Positions 8,908-17,476 of a DNA stretch of 51,411 nt are shown here, one piece after another; position 1 is the first letter of the stretch; each line of letters opens with the position of its first letter. The position numbers and the translations under genes are program-made. The stretch is from NCBI GenBank assembly GCA_018303885.1, contig JAGVXG010000002.1:1-51411 (forward strand). The letters run 5' to 3'. Origin of the DNA: Candidatus Pacearchaeota archaeon (lineage in GTDB: Archaea; Nanobdellota; Nanobdellia; Pacearchaeales; GW2011-AR1). The notes beneath the pieces are model-generated. The model was not told the DNA's origin. It searched no databases and saw nothing but the letters and a program-made list of their open reading frames with translations.

Positions 8908-9213
8908 ATGTTTAGCAAATTAATTGATTGGGATGTTTACGAAATCTCAACTAATTCTGAATCAATGAGGGGAATGAAGATAAGGGGAAAAATAAGAAAA
9001 TGGGGAATTGAACAGAAAAGAAATCTTCTTGTTGAAAATACTGAAGATGATGAAAATGTTGTTCGTTTTGCTGTTCCTTCTGGAGAAGAAGTTGAATCAG
9101 TAATAAATTACATAAAAGAGATAGTTACTAGTTCAGAAGTTAAACCTGTTTTAAAGAAAACGCCTAATCCAGTACTTTCAAAGATAAAAGTTAATCATTA
9201 CGAACGTTATTAA
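8908..9213 (+). CDS. Possible acylphosphatase-like small protein
   Basis: About 101 aa from the ATG at 8908; a TTG at 8860 in the same frame would overlap the preceding gene. The pattern WGIEQKRNLLVEN, then VVRFAV, an amphipathic helix GEEVESVINYIKEI, and the ending KVNHYERY follow the strand-helix order of the acylphosphatase fold. The catalytic loop (usually GxVQGVGFR) is not clearly present, so it may be inactive or a different ferredoxin-like protein. Confidence 0.4.
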   Translation: MFSKLIDWDVYEISTNSESMRGMKIRGKIRKWGIEQKRNLLVENTEDDENVVRFAVPSGEEVESVINYIKEIVTSSEVKPVLKKTPNPVLSKIKVNHYERY

Positions 9214-9247
9214 AAATCTATTTTTTAGTTAAAAATCTTATTAGAAA

Positions 9248-9646
9248 TCAATACATATCGTCAAACTTGTTTCTTGGCTCTTCTTTTGCTTTTGCAGGTT
9301 CTTTATGGATTCTTGCAAAAGAAGGTGTTGCGATAACCATGTTTTCCCCAAAACCAGCAATATTTCCTTCAAGGGCGTCTATTGTTTTCTTAATCTTAGA
9401 AATTGCTCTTTTCAATTCAATAGGGTCTTTCTGTCTGAGCACTTTTATGTCTATTATTGCAATAGTGTAGCCCTCTCTTAGGTCATTAAGTATGCTGGTG
9501 GTTTCTTCATAGTCCTTTAAAACAAATAATTTTACGGTGACTTTCTGCTCTTTTTCTTCTTTTCCAAGGTCAATCTCCAGATATTCGCTGTCGAAGTCTC
9601 CTCCAGAAGAACCAGAAAAAACTCTTTTTATTCTATCTAAAACCAT
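9248..9646 (-). CDS. sepF: Cell division protein SepF
   Basis: 132 aa. SepF anchors FtsZ to the membrane in many archaea. The N terminus (MVLDRIKRVFSG) is a short amphipathic helix suitable for membrane binding. The core domain follows with VKLFVLKDYEETTSILNDL and GYTIAIIDI, then a helix and the strand ENMVIATPSFARI. Length and layout match archaeal SepF. FtsZ is encoded in the same window at 17477-18559, so the division pair is present. A prefoldin beta gene lies upstream on the same strand. Confidence 0.85.
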   Translation of the reverse strand: MVLDRIKRVFSGSSGGDFDSEYLEIDLGKEEKEQKVTVKLFVLKDYEETTSILNDLREGYTIAIIDIKVLRQKDPIELKRAISKIKKTIDALEGNIAGFGENMVIATPSFARIHKEPAKAKEEPRNKFDDMY

Positions 9647-9713
9647 AGTAAGTTTAAATTGTAGATATTTATAAAGATTTCGTCATTTCTTTGTATATGT
9701 TATTCGGTCTTTT

Positions 9714-10025
9714 CTAACCTAAGATTTCTTTTTTTAAGGAGTCAATTTTTTCCAAAAATACCGCTTCCTGCTTTTCAAAGGACTTTATTCTTAAATCAAG
9801 AAGCCTTTCTTTGTTAGATAGCTCTTCTTTAACTTTTGATTTGTCTGATTTTATCATTAACTGCCCTATAATTTTAAAAACGCCGTCTCCTGCTTTTTCT
9901 ATTTCACGCTTTGCCGCGGTTGTTTCTGAAATCTCCATCTGAAATGCCTGTTTCTGAAGAAGCAAGTTCTGGAGACTTTGTTCTAGTATCTGAATTTCCT
10001 GAATTTTTCTTTCTTTGTTTTCCAT
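9714..10025 (-). CDS. pfdB: Prefoldin subunit beta
   Basis: 103 aa of almost pure coiled coil: two long helices separated by a short beta region (GDGVFKIIGQLMIKSDKSKV). This is the layout of archaeal prefoldin beta, four copies of which join two alpha subunits to form the jellyfish-shaped holdase that passes unfolded proteins to the thermosome. The alpha subunit is encoded at 49986-50375. No Shine-Dalgarno is obvious. Confidence 0.85.
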   Translation of the reverse strand: MENKERKIQEIQILEQSLQNLLLQKQAFQMEISETTAAKREIEKAGDGVFKIIGQLMIKSDKSKVKEELSNKERLLDLRIKSFEKQEAVFLEKIDSLKKEILG

Positions 10026-10177
10026 TTTTTAGTTTTTTGATAGTTTTATTGGTTTACTTAGATTTTAATATAAAAACCATAACTATAAGTCTATATTAAA
10101 CTTACTATAGTCAAAATAATTAATCCTGCTATTTTATCAAACAATTCGTCTTAGCACAAATTAATTAAATTCTTAAT

Positions 10178-10315
10178 CTAAACAGCTTTTATCTTTTTTA
10201 CGTGGGTTCTTGGCTTGTAAAAAATCTTTCCGCCGCAATGAGGGCAAACAAATCTCTTTTCAAGATTAGTGTTCAAGATTTTCTTTTCGCACTTGAAGCA
10301 TTTATATGTTGGCAT
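10178..10315 (-). CDS. rpoP: DNA-directed RNA polymerase subunit P (Rpo12)
   Basis: 45 aa starting MPTYKCFKCEKK. A zinc ribbon is formed by Cys6, Cys9, Cys24 and Cys27 (CFKC and CPHC), followed by GGKIFYKPRTHVKKIKAV. This is the archaeal counterpart of eukaryotic RPABC4/Rpb12, which helps assemble the polymerase platform. In archaea the gene often follows eL43, as here, where eL43 lies upstream on the same strand. Confidence 0.9.
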   Translation of the reverse strand: MPTYKCFKCEKKILNTNLEKRFVCPHCGGKIFYKPRTHVKKIKAV

Positions 10316-10443
10316 TTTAGTTTAAAATTGCTCGCTCGCAAGTTCGCTCAAATTTATTTTATTATTAAAGTAAAAACTACCTATGAGGCTATTATATTTA
10401 AGGCTTTTTCCACTTAAAAATTTTTTACCTGATTTATTTTTTG

Positions 10444-10668
10444 TCATTGTAAATGGTAGGTATCTGAAGCGAATTTTTTATTGCAATTTTCTCTTGCGCA
10501 TTGCCATATCCCTTTTGAAAGTCTTTTTGCTCCAGGCTTCTTGCAAAAAGGGCATTTTTGCTTTATTCTTTGTTTTGATTCAACAGCAACCAAGGAATCG
10601 CGTACACGTTTTCCATATCTAGCTCCAAAACGGCCTGCTGATCTTGATTTTTTTGTTTTTGATGTCAT
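10444..10668 (-). CDS. rpl37ae: Large-subunit ribosomal protein eL43 (L37Ae)
   Basis: 74 aa. Typical archaeal eL43: basic N terminus with RSAGRFGARYGKRVRDSLVAVE, then a zinc-binding core CPFC...WQCARENC. It sits next to Rpo12, a common archaeal arrangement. The zinc motif is complete, and the length is slightly shorter than the usual 80-90 aa. Confidence 0.93.
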   Translation of the reverse strand: MTSKTKKSRSAGRFGARYGKRVRDSLVAVESKQRIKQKCPFCKKPGAKRLSKGIWQCARENCNKKFASDTYHLQ

Positions 10669-10685
10669 TTTTTATAAGATAATAA

Positions 10686-11333
10686 TTAAAAAATGGTTTT
10701 TAAAATGTTCTGTTTATATGATTTTATCGCCATATTAAGTTTGGCTTGTTTTTTGGGGTGGTTAAATCCTATTAGTTTCTTATATTTGATTAAACTAGCC
10801 TTTCCAGAAATTTTTAATCTATAAGAAGTATATCCCTTATACTCAATTTGGTATATTCTGTTAGGAATCTTAAAGTCTCCTAAAGTTCCAGATATTTGTT
10901 TTAGCCCATTTATATTTATTGAATCTATAGCAACATAACGATGATAATTATAATTACCGACAGTACCGTCGCAATCCGCAAATGCTCTTATCCAGATAGA
11001 TTTTTGTTTCTGTGTAAGATTTTTTGGCATTTCCCAGTTTTTAGTATTAACACTTCCTAAAGATAATAGAGCTTTACAAATTATTTGCCCCCTAACTTCT
11101 AGTTCATTTCTTTTTGGTCGATAAGTTATATACTTCTTTTTAGGAGAATAAATCTTTTGGACAGTTTTGATGAAATCGTTAATTAGGACTTCTTCTTGAT
11201 TATAAAATCTAATCCTAAGCCTTTTTCTAATTCTTAATCTTTTTCCGTGGATATCTTTAGATTTCCAAGTATACATCATTCCATCTGAAGAAATATATCC
11301 GTGAACTTTAATTAACGCTTCTTTTTTATTCAT
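10686..11333 (-). CDS. Free-standing LAGLIDADG homing-endonuclease-like protein
   Basis: 215 aa. Two LAGLIDADG-type helices can be seen: VHGYISSDGMM near residue 11 and WIRAFADCDGTV near residue 120. The second keeps the Asp-Cys-Asp-Gly core that holds the catalytic metal. In the first, the usual acidic residue is reached only through SSDG. Such proteins cut long DNA sites to spread introns or inteins. It starts 8 nt downstream of tRNA-Pro on the same strand, yet that tRNA has no intron. It may be a free-standing mobile gene, or the remains of an intron-encoded one. Confidence 0.75.
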   Translation of the reverse strand: MNKKEALIKVHGYISSDGMMYTWKSKDIHGKRLRIRKRLRIRFYNQEEVLINDFIKTVQKIYSPKKKYITYRPKRNELEVRGQIICKALLSLGSVNTKNWEMPKNLTQKQKSIWIRAFADCDGTVGNYNYHRYVAIDSININGLKQISGTLGDFKIPNRIYQIEYKGYTSYRLKISGKASLIKYKKLIGFNHPKKQAKLNMAIKSYKQNILKTIF

Positions 11334-11341
11334 CTAAGAAA

Positions 11342-11414
11342 TGGGGTCAGCCAGATTTGAACTGGCGACGACAGGTCCCAAACCTGTAAGGATACCAAGC
11401 TTCCCCATGACCCC
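11342..11414 (-). tRNA. tRNA-Pro (anticodon TGG)
   Basis: 73 nt. All arms can be drawn: acceptor GGGGTCA/TGACCCC with discriminator A, anticodon stem ACAGG/CCTGT around loop TTTGGGA (anticodon TGG), and T arm GCCAG/CTGGC around TTCAAAT. There is no intron and no encoded CCA. A LAGLIDADG gene begins immediately downstream. Confidence 0.93.
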
Positions 11415-11492
11415 AATAATTAATGGAGCGAGGAACGATTTATAAATTATTTCTTTTTCTTTTTTCTCTAAATTGGCCAAGCATGGACGATT

Positions 11493-12218
11493 TTATTTCT
11501 TTTCTTTTTTCTCTTTAGCAGGCTTTTCTTTCGCGGCTTCTGCTGCTGGTTTTGCCTCTGTTGCCGAAGGTTTAACTTCCCCTGGTTTTGCTGGGGTTGC
11601 TCCTGGTGATACTGCTGCTGCTTTTTCAGCTTCAGCTGCCTTGGCTGCTTCTTCTTCCTGCTTCAAGACCTTCTCTTGATCAGCTTTTACCTTAGCAAAG
11701 AATGCATCAATTTTCTTTTTCTTTTCTTCTGGAGTTTTTGATATTTCGTTGAGTATTTCATTGTCATATTTTCCTTCGTCAATTTCTTTTTCCACTTCTT
11801 TAGCTGGTTTATTTTCTACAAGAACACCTAGACTAACACAGCTTCCGACAATGGTTTTAACAGCTGATCTAAAATCCTTGCTTAACAAATTTGGAAGTTT
11901 TGTTTTTGCAACATTGATTATCTGTTCGATTGATGCATTAGCAACCTTTATTTTTTTATGGTCTCCAGAACCCTTTTCAAGGCCAAGCTCTTTTTTTAAA
12001 AGCTCTGAAGCCGGCGGGGAAAAAACCTTGACATCGAAATGTTTTGTAGAAGGATTTATTTCAAGCTCTACAGGAACTTTCAAGCCTTCAAAGTTTTTTG
12101 TTGCGTCGTTAATCTTTTGAATTACTTGCCCCATGTTCATTCCTAATGGGCCGAGCTTCTGGCTTAAAACAGGCCCTGGCTGCATGTTTCCACCTTCGAC
12201 AAGAAGTTTTATTTGCAT
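11493..12218 (-). CDS. rpl11: Large-subunit ribosomal protein uL11 with long C-terminal tail
   Basis: 241 aa. Residues 1-160 are a regular uL11: MQIKLLVEGGNMQPGPVLSQ, then the rRNA-binding domain ending GTIVGSC-like (KTIVGSCVSLGVLVE). uL11 forms the GTPase-associated stalk base. The remaining 80 residues are a low-complexity Ala/Lys/Glu/Pro tail that ordinary archaeal uL11 lacks. The gene lies downstream of Spt5, but a 105-aa unknown gene separates the two. uL1-uL10-P1, usually next in line, are 10 kb away on the other strand. Confidence 0.93.
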   Translation of the reverse strand: MQIKLLVEGGNMQPGPVLSQKLGPLGMNMGQVIQKINDATKNFEGLKVPVELEINPSTKHFDVKVFSPPASELLKKELGLEKGSGDHKKIKVANASIEQIINVAKTKLPNLLSKDFRSAVKTIVGSCVSLGVLVENKPAKEVEKEIDEGKYDNEILNEISKTPEEKKKKIDAFFAKVKADQEKVLKQEEEAAKAAEAEKAAAVSPGATPAKPGEVKPSATEAKPAAEAAKEKPAKEKKEKK

Positions 12219-12267
12219 TTTTTATTTTTTGTGGGATTTTATTTTTTTGATTTAATTATTTTTTATT

Positions 12268-12585
12268 TTATCCAGCAAAAGATTTAGCTTCGTCTTCTAA
12301 TGCTTTTTGTTCTACAGACTTTTGATGTGATATATCCAATAAAGATTCTAAGTGAGTTTGTTGCCCAAAAAGTTTTCTTTGTCTTCTTTTTATACGAGCT
12401 ATTTCTGAGAGATATGTTACCTGGCCTTTATCTGGGTCTTTATTTTCTTCCATTTTCTCAGCAAAAGCGACGTCTACATTAAAATAAATATAATGCCCCG
12501 TTTCTATCTCGCAAAGTATGGCTTGCATCTTTGTTTTTGCAATTTGATATCTCAAATTTAATCTCTGGTATAATTCTTTTATCAT
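12268..12585 (-). CDS. Unknown helical protein between Spt5 and uL11
   Basis: 105 aa with high helix propensity; about residues 65-100 look like coiled coil. A more structured middle part reads CEIETGHYIYFNVDVAFAEKM. No known motif was recognised. It lies 46 bp after Spt5 and 49 bp before uL11 on the same strand, a junction that is normally tight in archaea. It may be cotranscribed with them and act in translation or transcription, but that is only inferred from position. Confidence 0.55.
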   Translation of the reverse strand: MIKELYQRLNLRYQIAKTKMQAILCEIETGHYIYFNVDVAFAEKMEENKDPDKGQVTYLSEIARIKRRQRKLFGQQTHLESLLDISHQKSVEQKALEDEAKSFAG

Positions 12586-12631
12586 TTTTATTTTAAGCTA
12601 TAAGAGTAAAGTTGAATAAATATTGCCATTT

Positions 12632-13093
12632 TTATTCTTCGTCCTCTGCTTCGTGTTCGTCTCTCCTTATTACTCGAACATTGTCAATTTTAATTGTTAT
12701 CGGCAATGGAACAACGCTTCCGAGCAAGCTTACCACAACTTCTTCTTTCTGTTTATCAATTCTTAAAACTTTTGCTTTTTCGCCTTTTAGCGTTGAGCCA
12801 ATCATTTCAACTATGTCTCCTTCTTTTATGTCAATGTTTTCTACAGAAGGTTCAACCATATTTTTTATTTCTGCATATTCTATGGTTTTGCCGACGATTC
12901 CCTTAACATAAGGAAGGTTAAAAACAGATTCTTCTGCACTTTCTCTGTCTTCTGCTTCAAGAAGAATATAACCGCGCATGCCATGAGGTTTCAAAACAGC
13001 ATAAGTGTTAAGGCTTTTTTTCTGCGCTCTGTCAGCTATCATTTCAACTGCTTTTTCTTCTTTATTCGTCGTGACTTTGATAATAAAAATCAT
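12632..13093 (-). CDS. spt5: Transcription elongation factor Spt5 (NusG family)
   Basis: 153 aa. NGN domain at about 1-85 (MIFIIKVTTNKEEKAVEMI, GMRGYILLEAED, NLPYVKGIVG) and a KOW domain at about 95-150 (KEGDIVEMIGSTLKGEKAKVLR). Spt5 binds the polymerase clamp and raises processivity, normally with Spt4. It often follows SecE in archaea; here SecE is 3 kb away on the same strand, separated by a lipoprotein and an unknown gene. The acidic tail ends EHEAEDEE. Confidence 0.93.
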   Translation of the reverse strand: MIFIIKVTTNKEEKAVEMIADRAQKKSLNTYAVLKPHGMRGYILLEAEDRESAEESVFNLPYVKGIVGKTIEYAEIKNMVEPSVENIDIKEGDIVEMIGSTLKGEKAKVLRIDKQKEEVVVSLLGSVVPLPITIKIDNVRVIRRDEHEAEDEE

Positions 13094-13247
13094 TTTCTAA
13101 TTTTTTTGAGTTTTTGAGTTCCATCTACTCCTTAAATTTTAAGAAGCAGTAATTAATACTTAAAGATTTGGGTTTATAAATTTTCGGGTTTCAATTTTGA
13201 CCGGCTTTTTTGGTTTTTACTTTAGATTTTTCTGTTTTTGTGGGTTA

Positions 13248-15563
13248 TTACGGAGACCATACGGGATCGTTGTTTGACCCAGACACCCTTGTAGTAATTC
13301 GAGTTTTATTTGAACCATCTGCATTCATGACATAAATGTCAGAAGCCGTACGTCCTATGCTTCCGAAGGTGTATGCTATTTTTGTTCCGTCTGGCGACCA
13401 AGAAGGCCAATAATCATCTCCGGTTGTATTTGACAGATTTGTTGGATTTGAACCATCTGCATTCATGACAAGTATATCGTAAGAGCTGCCGGCTCTGTTT
13501 GAGATAAAAGAGACTTTTGTTCCATCTTTAGAACAAGAGGGTTCTGTATCAACAGCAGGATTGTTTGTTAATCTTTGCAATCCTGTCCCGTCTCGATTTA
13601 CTTTGTAAATTTCCAAACCGCCGTTACCTCCGGACAAAGTGGAGGAAAAAACTATCTGGTTTCCGCACCATTTTGGCTGTCCGTGGGAACCAAAAGAAAT
13701 ATTCACTTTTCTTTGATTTGTTCCATCTGCGTTCATCAAAAATAATTCGTCGTTGCCATTTCTGGTAGAGTAAAAAACTATTTCTTGTCCATTGGAAGAC
13801 CAGCCAGGGTAACGATCAATATTGTTAGAGTTTCCTGAAGAAAGTGTAAGCCTTTTTAAATCTGTACCATCTAACTTCATCGTGTATATTTCTGGGTTTC
13901 CATCTCTTTCTGATACAAAAACGATTTTACTTTTGTCTGGAGACCATGATGCTTCGTAATCATGCGCTAAGTGCCTGGTTAAGTTTTGCTGGCTAGAACC
14001 ATCAGGGCTCATCATGTACACCTCTGCATTTCCATCTCTTGTAGAAGTAAATAAAATTTTTTCGCCTGTTGTGGGTGGCGGAGGAGTGGTTCCGCATTTT
14101 TCTGCTAAAGGCTCTTCATAATCAAATACTTTCTCAGAGTGGGCTGCAATTTTTTTGCTGAATAATTCCATAATGATTCCAATGTAAGCTTCAAAACCTC
14201 CGTAAAGCTTCCATTCACAGTCTGCCTGATGACTAAGTCTTAATTTGCCGTTTGCACCTGCAACTGGGCCGGCAATATCATACAAAAGCATTTCTAGTTT
14301 TGGTCCGGCATAAACTTTAAGGTCCCCATTTATAGTTGGATTAAAAATAGAAAAGTCGAAGTTATTTGTGAAATTTTTTCCTATTGACCAAGAGCCTTGA
14401 TAGGCCAGCCAAGCTTCTAAATCTGCTTCTTGCATGACTCTTACCCCTAAAGGGTTTACTTGTGTTGGGTCTATGCCTATGTTAACTTCTATTTTTGGGG
14501 TAACCACGAGTGGAATAGGAATTAGTGTTGGCAAGTAACCTATGACAAAGGGACTAAACTTGAATTCGGTGATTTTTACCTCTTTTTTTGCAGCAATACC
14601 AAGAAGATTTGAACCTATAGTAATATCGGCTACTTCTTTTGTTTTGTTTTGGAATTTTAAGTATTTCAGGGTAAAATCATCTATGTCGATGTCAAAAGAA
14701 AAACCTGTGTTGAAACATATCTCTCCATTTGCAATAACCTGATCATCTTTTGTATTTTGTTTTCCGTCCCTGTCATATAACACAACATTATTTAAGTTTA
14801 CACAAAAGTTGAAGCCACTTAGGTTAGTAGTTGTGAAAGGCGAAACTCCTTGTAAACCATTAATAGATTGAATATTTTGAGGGGAAAGGCTTTTGCTAAA
14901 TGAAAAAGATGCTTTCTTGATTATTTGCTCTAGCGATGGATTAAATGTATAAAGCGTTTTTCCGTCTCCTGTAGCAGCCTCTACTTGTCTAAGAAGCCCA
15001 TGAGGAGTCTTGCTAGAAATTCCCGCACCTATAACATCACCAGGAAAGAAACTCGTTGGCTGTGAAAAAGCTAAAGTATTTGGCGTAACTTGCAGTAAGT
15101 TGTTAATATCATTTGTTGTTAAAACATATGTATTAAAAAGATTCTTTACAGTTAAATTGTAACTTTGTTCGGCGGAAAGTTTTCCGTCTGAAACTTTTAT
15201 CTTAACTGGAAAACTTGTGTTTCGAGAAACTTCGGGACAATTTCCGTAAACTATATTATGAGAAACAGATAACCAACTCAAACCCTCAACGCTGTAGCTT
15301 AACGGGTCTCCGTTAGGATCTGTTGCGTGAATTATGTCTTCATAAAAAGAGTTCTCATCACATTGTGTTTTTGGACTATAATTAATTACCGGAGGATGAT
15401 TTTGTGGTTGTGTTGGGGGTCTTGGTGGTGGGTTTGGCGGTGGCGGAGGTTGTGTCGGACCATCTGAACCACATCCAATTAATAATGAACCCAAAAAAGC
15501 AGAAGAAATTAATGTTCTTTTAAAATTTCCTTTAAAGCCATATAGGATATTTTCTAATCCCAT
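13248..15563 (-). CDS. Large lipoprotein with Ig-like domain and TolB-type beta-propeller
   Basis: 771 aa. An N-terminal lipoprotein signal ends at Cys31 (GSLLIGC). A Pro-rich linker (about 36-58) follows, then an Ig/cadherin-like domain (NHPPVINY, ATDPNGDPLSY; about 57-145) and a middle beta-rich region of about 350 residues without a recognised family. The C-terminal third (about 500-771) has six PD40/TolB-like repeats with the pattern (S)WSPDGTKIxF...DIYVMNADGSN. These propellers usually bind peptides or glycans. It is anchored outside the cell. The function is unknown. Confidence 0.8.
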   Translation of the reverse strand: MGLENILYGFKGNFKRTLISSAFLGSLLIGCGSDGPTQPPPPPNPPPRPPTQPQNHPPVINYSPKTQCDENSFYEDIIHATDPNGDPLSYSVEGLSWLSVSHNIVYGNCPEVSRNTSFPVKIKVSDGKLSAEQSYNLTVKNLFNTYVLTTNDINNLLQVTPNTLAFSQPTSFFPGDVIGAGISSKTPHGLLRQVEAATGDGKTLYTFNPSLEQIIKKASFSFSKSLSPQNIQSINGLQGVSPFTTTNLSGFNFCVNLNNVVLYDRDGKQNTKDDQVIANGEICFNTGFSFDIDIDDFTLKYLKFQNKTKEVADITIGSNLLGIAAKKEVKITEFKFSPFVIGYLPTLIPIPLVVTPKIEVNIGIDPTQVNPLGVRVMQEADLEAWLAYQGSWSIGKNFTNNFDFSIFNPTINGDLKVYAGPKLEMLLYDIAGPVAGANGKLRLSHQADCEWKLYGGFEAYIGIIMELFSKKIAAHSEKVFDYEEPLAEKCGTTPPPPTTGEKILFTSTRDGNAEVYMMSPDGSSQQNLTRHLAHDYEASWSPDKSKIVFVSERDGNPEIYTMKLDGTDLKRLTLSSGNSNNIDRYPGWSSNGQEIVFYSTRNGNDELFLMNADGTNQRKVNISFGSHGQPKWCGNQIVFSSTLSGGNGGLEIYKVNRDGTGLQRLTNNPAVDTEPSCSKDGTKVSFISNRAGSSYDILVMNADGSNPTNLSNTTGDDYWPSWSPDGTKIAYTFGSIGRTASDIYVMNADGSNKTRITTRVSGSNNDPVWSP

Positions 15564-15609
15564 TGTTTTTTTGAGGGTTATTTATTTATAAATATTTGTT
15601 TAATAATGA

Positions 15610-16122
15610 TCAAAATTCTTCAGTTGTATATCCTGCATTATTAGAAAATCTTCTTTTTTTAGATCCTGGTTTTGGCTCATATCCTATTTCCTCTAAAAAT
15701 GGGTTTCGAATCATTTCAGTTTCATCTCTTCCACTTCTATTAACAAAAATAGCATCCATAGCCCCCATCATTCCAGAAACAGCGTCATATCTTCCCTCTC
15801 GGTCTTTTGCAACAGCAATACCTCCAGGTAAATCACTCTGAAATCCAGAATATTTCCAATCAGATGATTCTAGATGGTACAAACATGTTAAAAAATCTGA
15901 GGCAGACAAATTTTTCATATTAACAACCATTTCAACAAAGTTTTTACTGGCATCATCCCCATGTTCTCTTTTTATTAAATCGTGAATTTTAGTAAGAAGA
16001 CTAGAGTCTAGATCAGTTAAGATAGCGCCTCTTCCACTATAAAACTCTGGGCGTCCCGACATTCCTACTTCATGAACTATATTCATGGCAGTTAATTTTT
16101 CTAAAGGCATTTCTTCAAGCAT
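15610..16122 (-). CDS. Conserved hypothetical protein next to SecE
   Basis: 170 aa, soluble, without signal or membrane segments. It starts MLEEMPLEKLTAMNIV and contains the Gly/Asp-rich segments GRGAILTDLDSS and LPGGIAVAKDREGRYDAVSGM. The C terminus is basic (GSKKRRFSNNAGY). I do not recognise the family. It lies just downstream of SecE on the same strand (22 bp) and may be cotranscribed with it. Confidence 0.55.
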   Translation of the reverse strand: MLEEMPLEKLTAMNIVHEVGMSGRPEFYSGRGAILTDLDSSLLTKIHDLIKREHGDDASKNFVEMVVNMKNLSASDFLTCLYHLESSDWKYSGFQSDLPGGIAVAKDREGRYDAVSGMMGAMDAIFVNRSGRDETEMIRNPFLEEIGYEPKPGSKKRRFSNNAGYTTEEF

Positions 16123-16144
16123 TAATCAGAGTTTATAAAACTTC

Positions 16145-16321
16145 TCAAACAAAAAAGCTAATTATTATAGAAATCAAAAAGCCGAGGGTTCCAAGAAGAA
16201 GGATTCCGATGGCAGAAATTTTTGCGACTGAAGAGAATTCTTTTTTTGACGGCTTTTTCAATACAAGCCAGACTCTTTTTGATTTTTCAACGAAAGCTTT
16301 AAGCCTATCGAGTTTACTCAT
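16145..16321 (-). CDS. secE: Protein translocase subunit SecE (Sec61 gamma)
   Basis: 58 aa. The short amphipathic N-terminal helix carries the SecE signature (FVEKSKRVWLVLKKPSKKEF), followed by one membrane helix (about 34-57). This is the size and form of archaeal SecE, which clamps SecY in the translocon. In most archaea it directly precedes Spt5; here it lies 3 kb upstream of it. SecY is at 44587-46026. Confidence 0.88.
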   Translation of the reverse strand: MSKLDRLKAFVEKSKRVWLVLKKPSKKEFSSVAKISAIGILLLGTLGFLISIIISFFV

Positions 16322-16519
16322 GATTTAAATAAAAATACAGAGTTTTTAAAATTATTCTTAATTGGTAAGCTATTAAATTAACATCAGGTATTGGTTTAAT
16401 AATAGCTGGTTTTTTAGTTATATAATTACTGAATTAATCTTAATAAGTAAAAATCTAGTGGTGTTTTCATAATAGCAATTCAATTGAACTAAGTTTCACT
16501 ATCAAAATATCAATTTTTG

Positions 16520-17401
16520 TTAGTTTTTTTGGGCTAACTGCGACGCAATGGTTTCTTTTAGCTTTGGATAGGGGTTTTCTGAAACTAAAACACCTTCAAT
16601 GCCGCATTCTGTTCCTGGTTTTTTATATGCTAAATGCAGATGTCCAGGAACTCTTGGAGACATCGCGTTTCCAGTTTTCCCAACTGTTCCGATAACATCG
16701 CCTTTGAGAACAACATCTCCTGCGCGGACATAAACATCTTTTAAATGCGCCATAAGAAAATAGATTGTATTATTAATCCCGAAGAGAATTGCTCCGTTTC
16801 CAGTTATTGCTCCGAGTCCGCCGCTAACATCATGCAAACCTTTTCTTCTAGTCCAAGAGCCAGTCCAATTACCTGAAGAAGCAACTATAACCCCATTAAC
16901 AGGTGCGTATATCTTAGAACCTGTTTTTGTGAAAATATCTGTTGCCCTATGTAATTCAACGCGTCCTCTTGCACGGGCTCTTAAACCATTATAATTATTT
17001 GTAACCCAGCTGACATTTACAGGACTAGTCCAAGATGTTGTTATGTCGGTATAACTCTCTAGGTTAAGTTTAGCAGCTTTTTCATTGAAATGCATTCTCC
17101 AAATGTTTTCAAGAGCTCTTCTTCTTTTGACGCCGTTTAATATTTCATCTGTGGATTTTGCAGGTACGAAAGCCTTGCCGTTGTAGGTTTTCTGATCGCA
17201 TGAGGTGTAAAGAGACATGACTTCTGGAATGGGCAATACTACTGTTTCTTTTTTATATGGAAAACTCAACGGAGAAAATGGTGCTGAATAAAAATTACTC
17301 TGTTTTATGCCGTCAATAAGATTTTTTCCTTTATCTGCGGAATAAAAAGCAGCTAGCAGGCCCAAGCCAATCGTGAAATTTCTTAGTTTCATGGTAAACA
17401 A
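16520..17401 (-). CDS. M23 (LytM-type) metallopeptidase, secreted or membrane-anchored
   Basis: 293 aa; an in-frame Met three codons later is an alternative start. A short hydrophobic N-terminal segment (about 8-21) is a likely signal or anchor. The M23 core is at about 140-265. Zinc ligands are visible: His151 and Asp155 (HRATD) and His256 in HLH (254-256), plus catalytic His219 in FLMAHL. M23 enzymes cut peptidoglycan cross-links, which archaea lack. The target may be a neighbouring bacterium's wall, a surface protein, or another peptide substrate. All catalytic residues are kept, so activity is likely. Confidence 0.85.
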   Translation of the reverse strand: MFTMKLRNFTIGLGLLAAFYSADKGKNLIDGIKQSNFYSAPFSPLSFPYKKETVVLPIPEVMSLYTSCDQKTYNGKAFVPAKSTDEILNGVKRRRALENIWRMHFNEKAAKLNLESYTDITTSWTSPVNVSWVTNNYNGLRARARGRVELHRATDIFTKTGSKIYAPVNGVIVASSGNWTGSWTRRKGLHDVSGGLGAITGNGAILFGINNTIYFLMAHLKDVYVRAGDVVLKGDVIGTVGKTGNAMSPRVPGHLHLAYKKPGTECGIEGVLVSENPYPKLKETIASQLAQKN

Positions 17402-17476
17402 AAACCAATTGTTAAGAAAAAGTTATCGCATTTAAAAATTTTGTGGAAGTTTAAAGGTTTACCGCTAGTTGAATTT

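Noticed and set aside
13248-14070. Repeats in the lipoprotein gene (ATTTGAACCATCTGCATTCATGAC and similar)
   Set aside because: They are coding repeats of the PD40 propeller blades, not a mobile or CRISPR repeat.
16322-16519. RNA gene or small protein between SecE and the M23 peptidase
   Set aside because: AT-rich sequence without frames, tRNA arms or strong hairpins.
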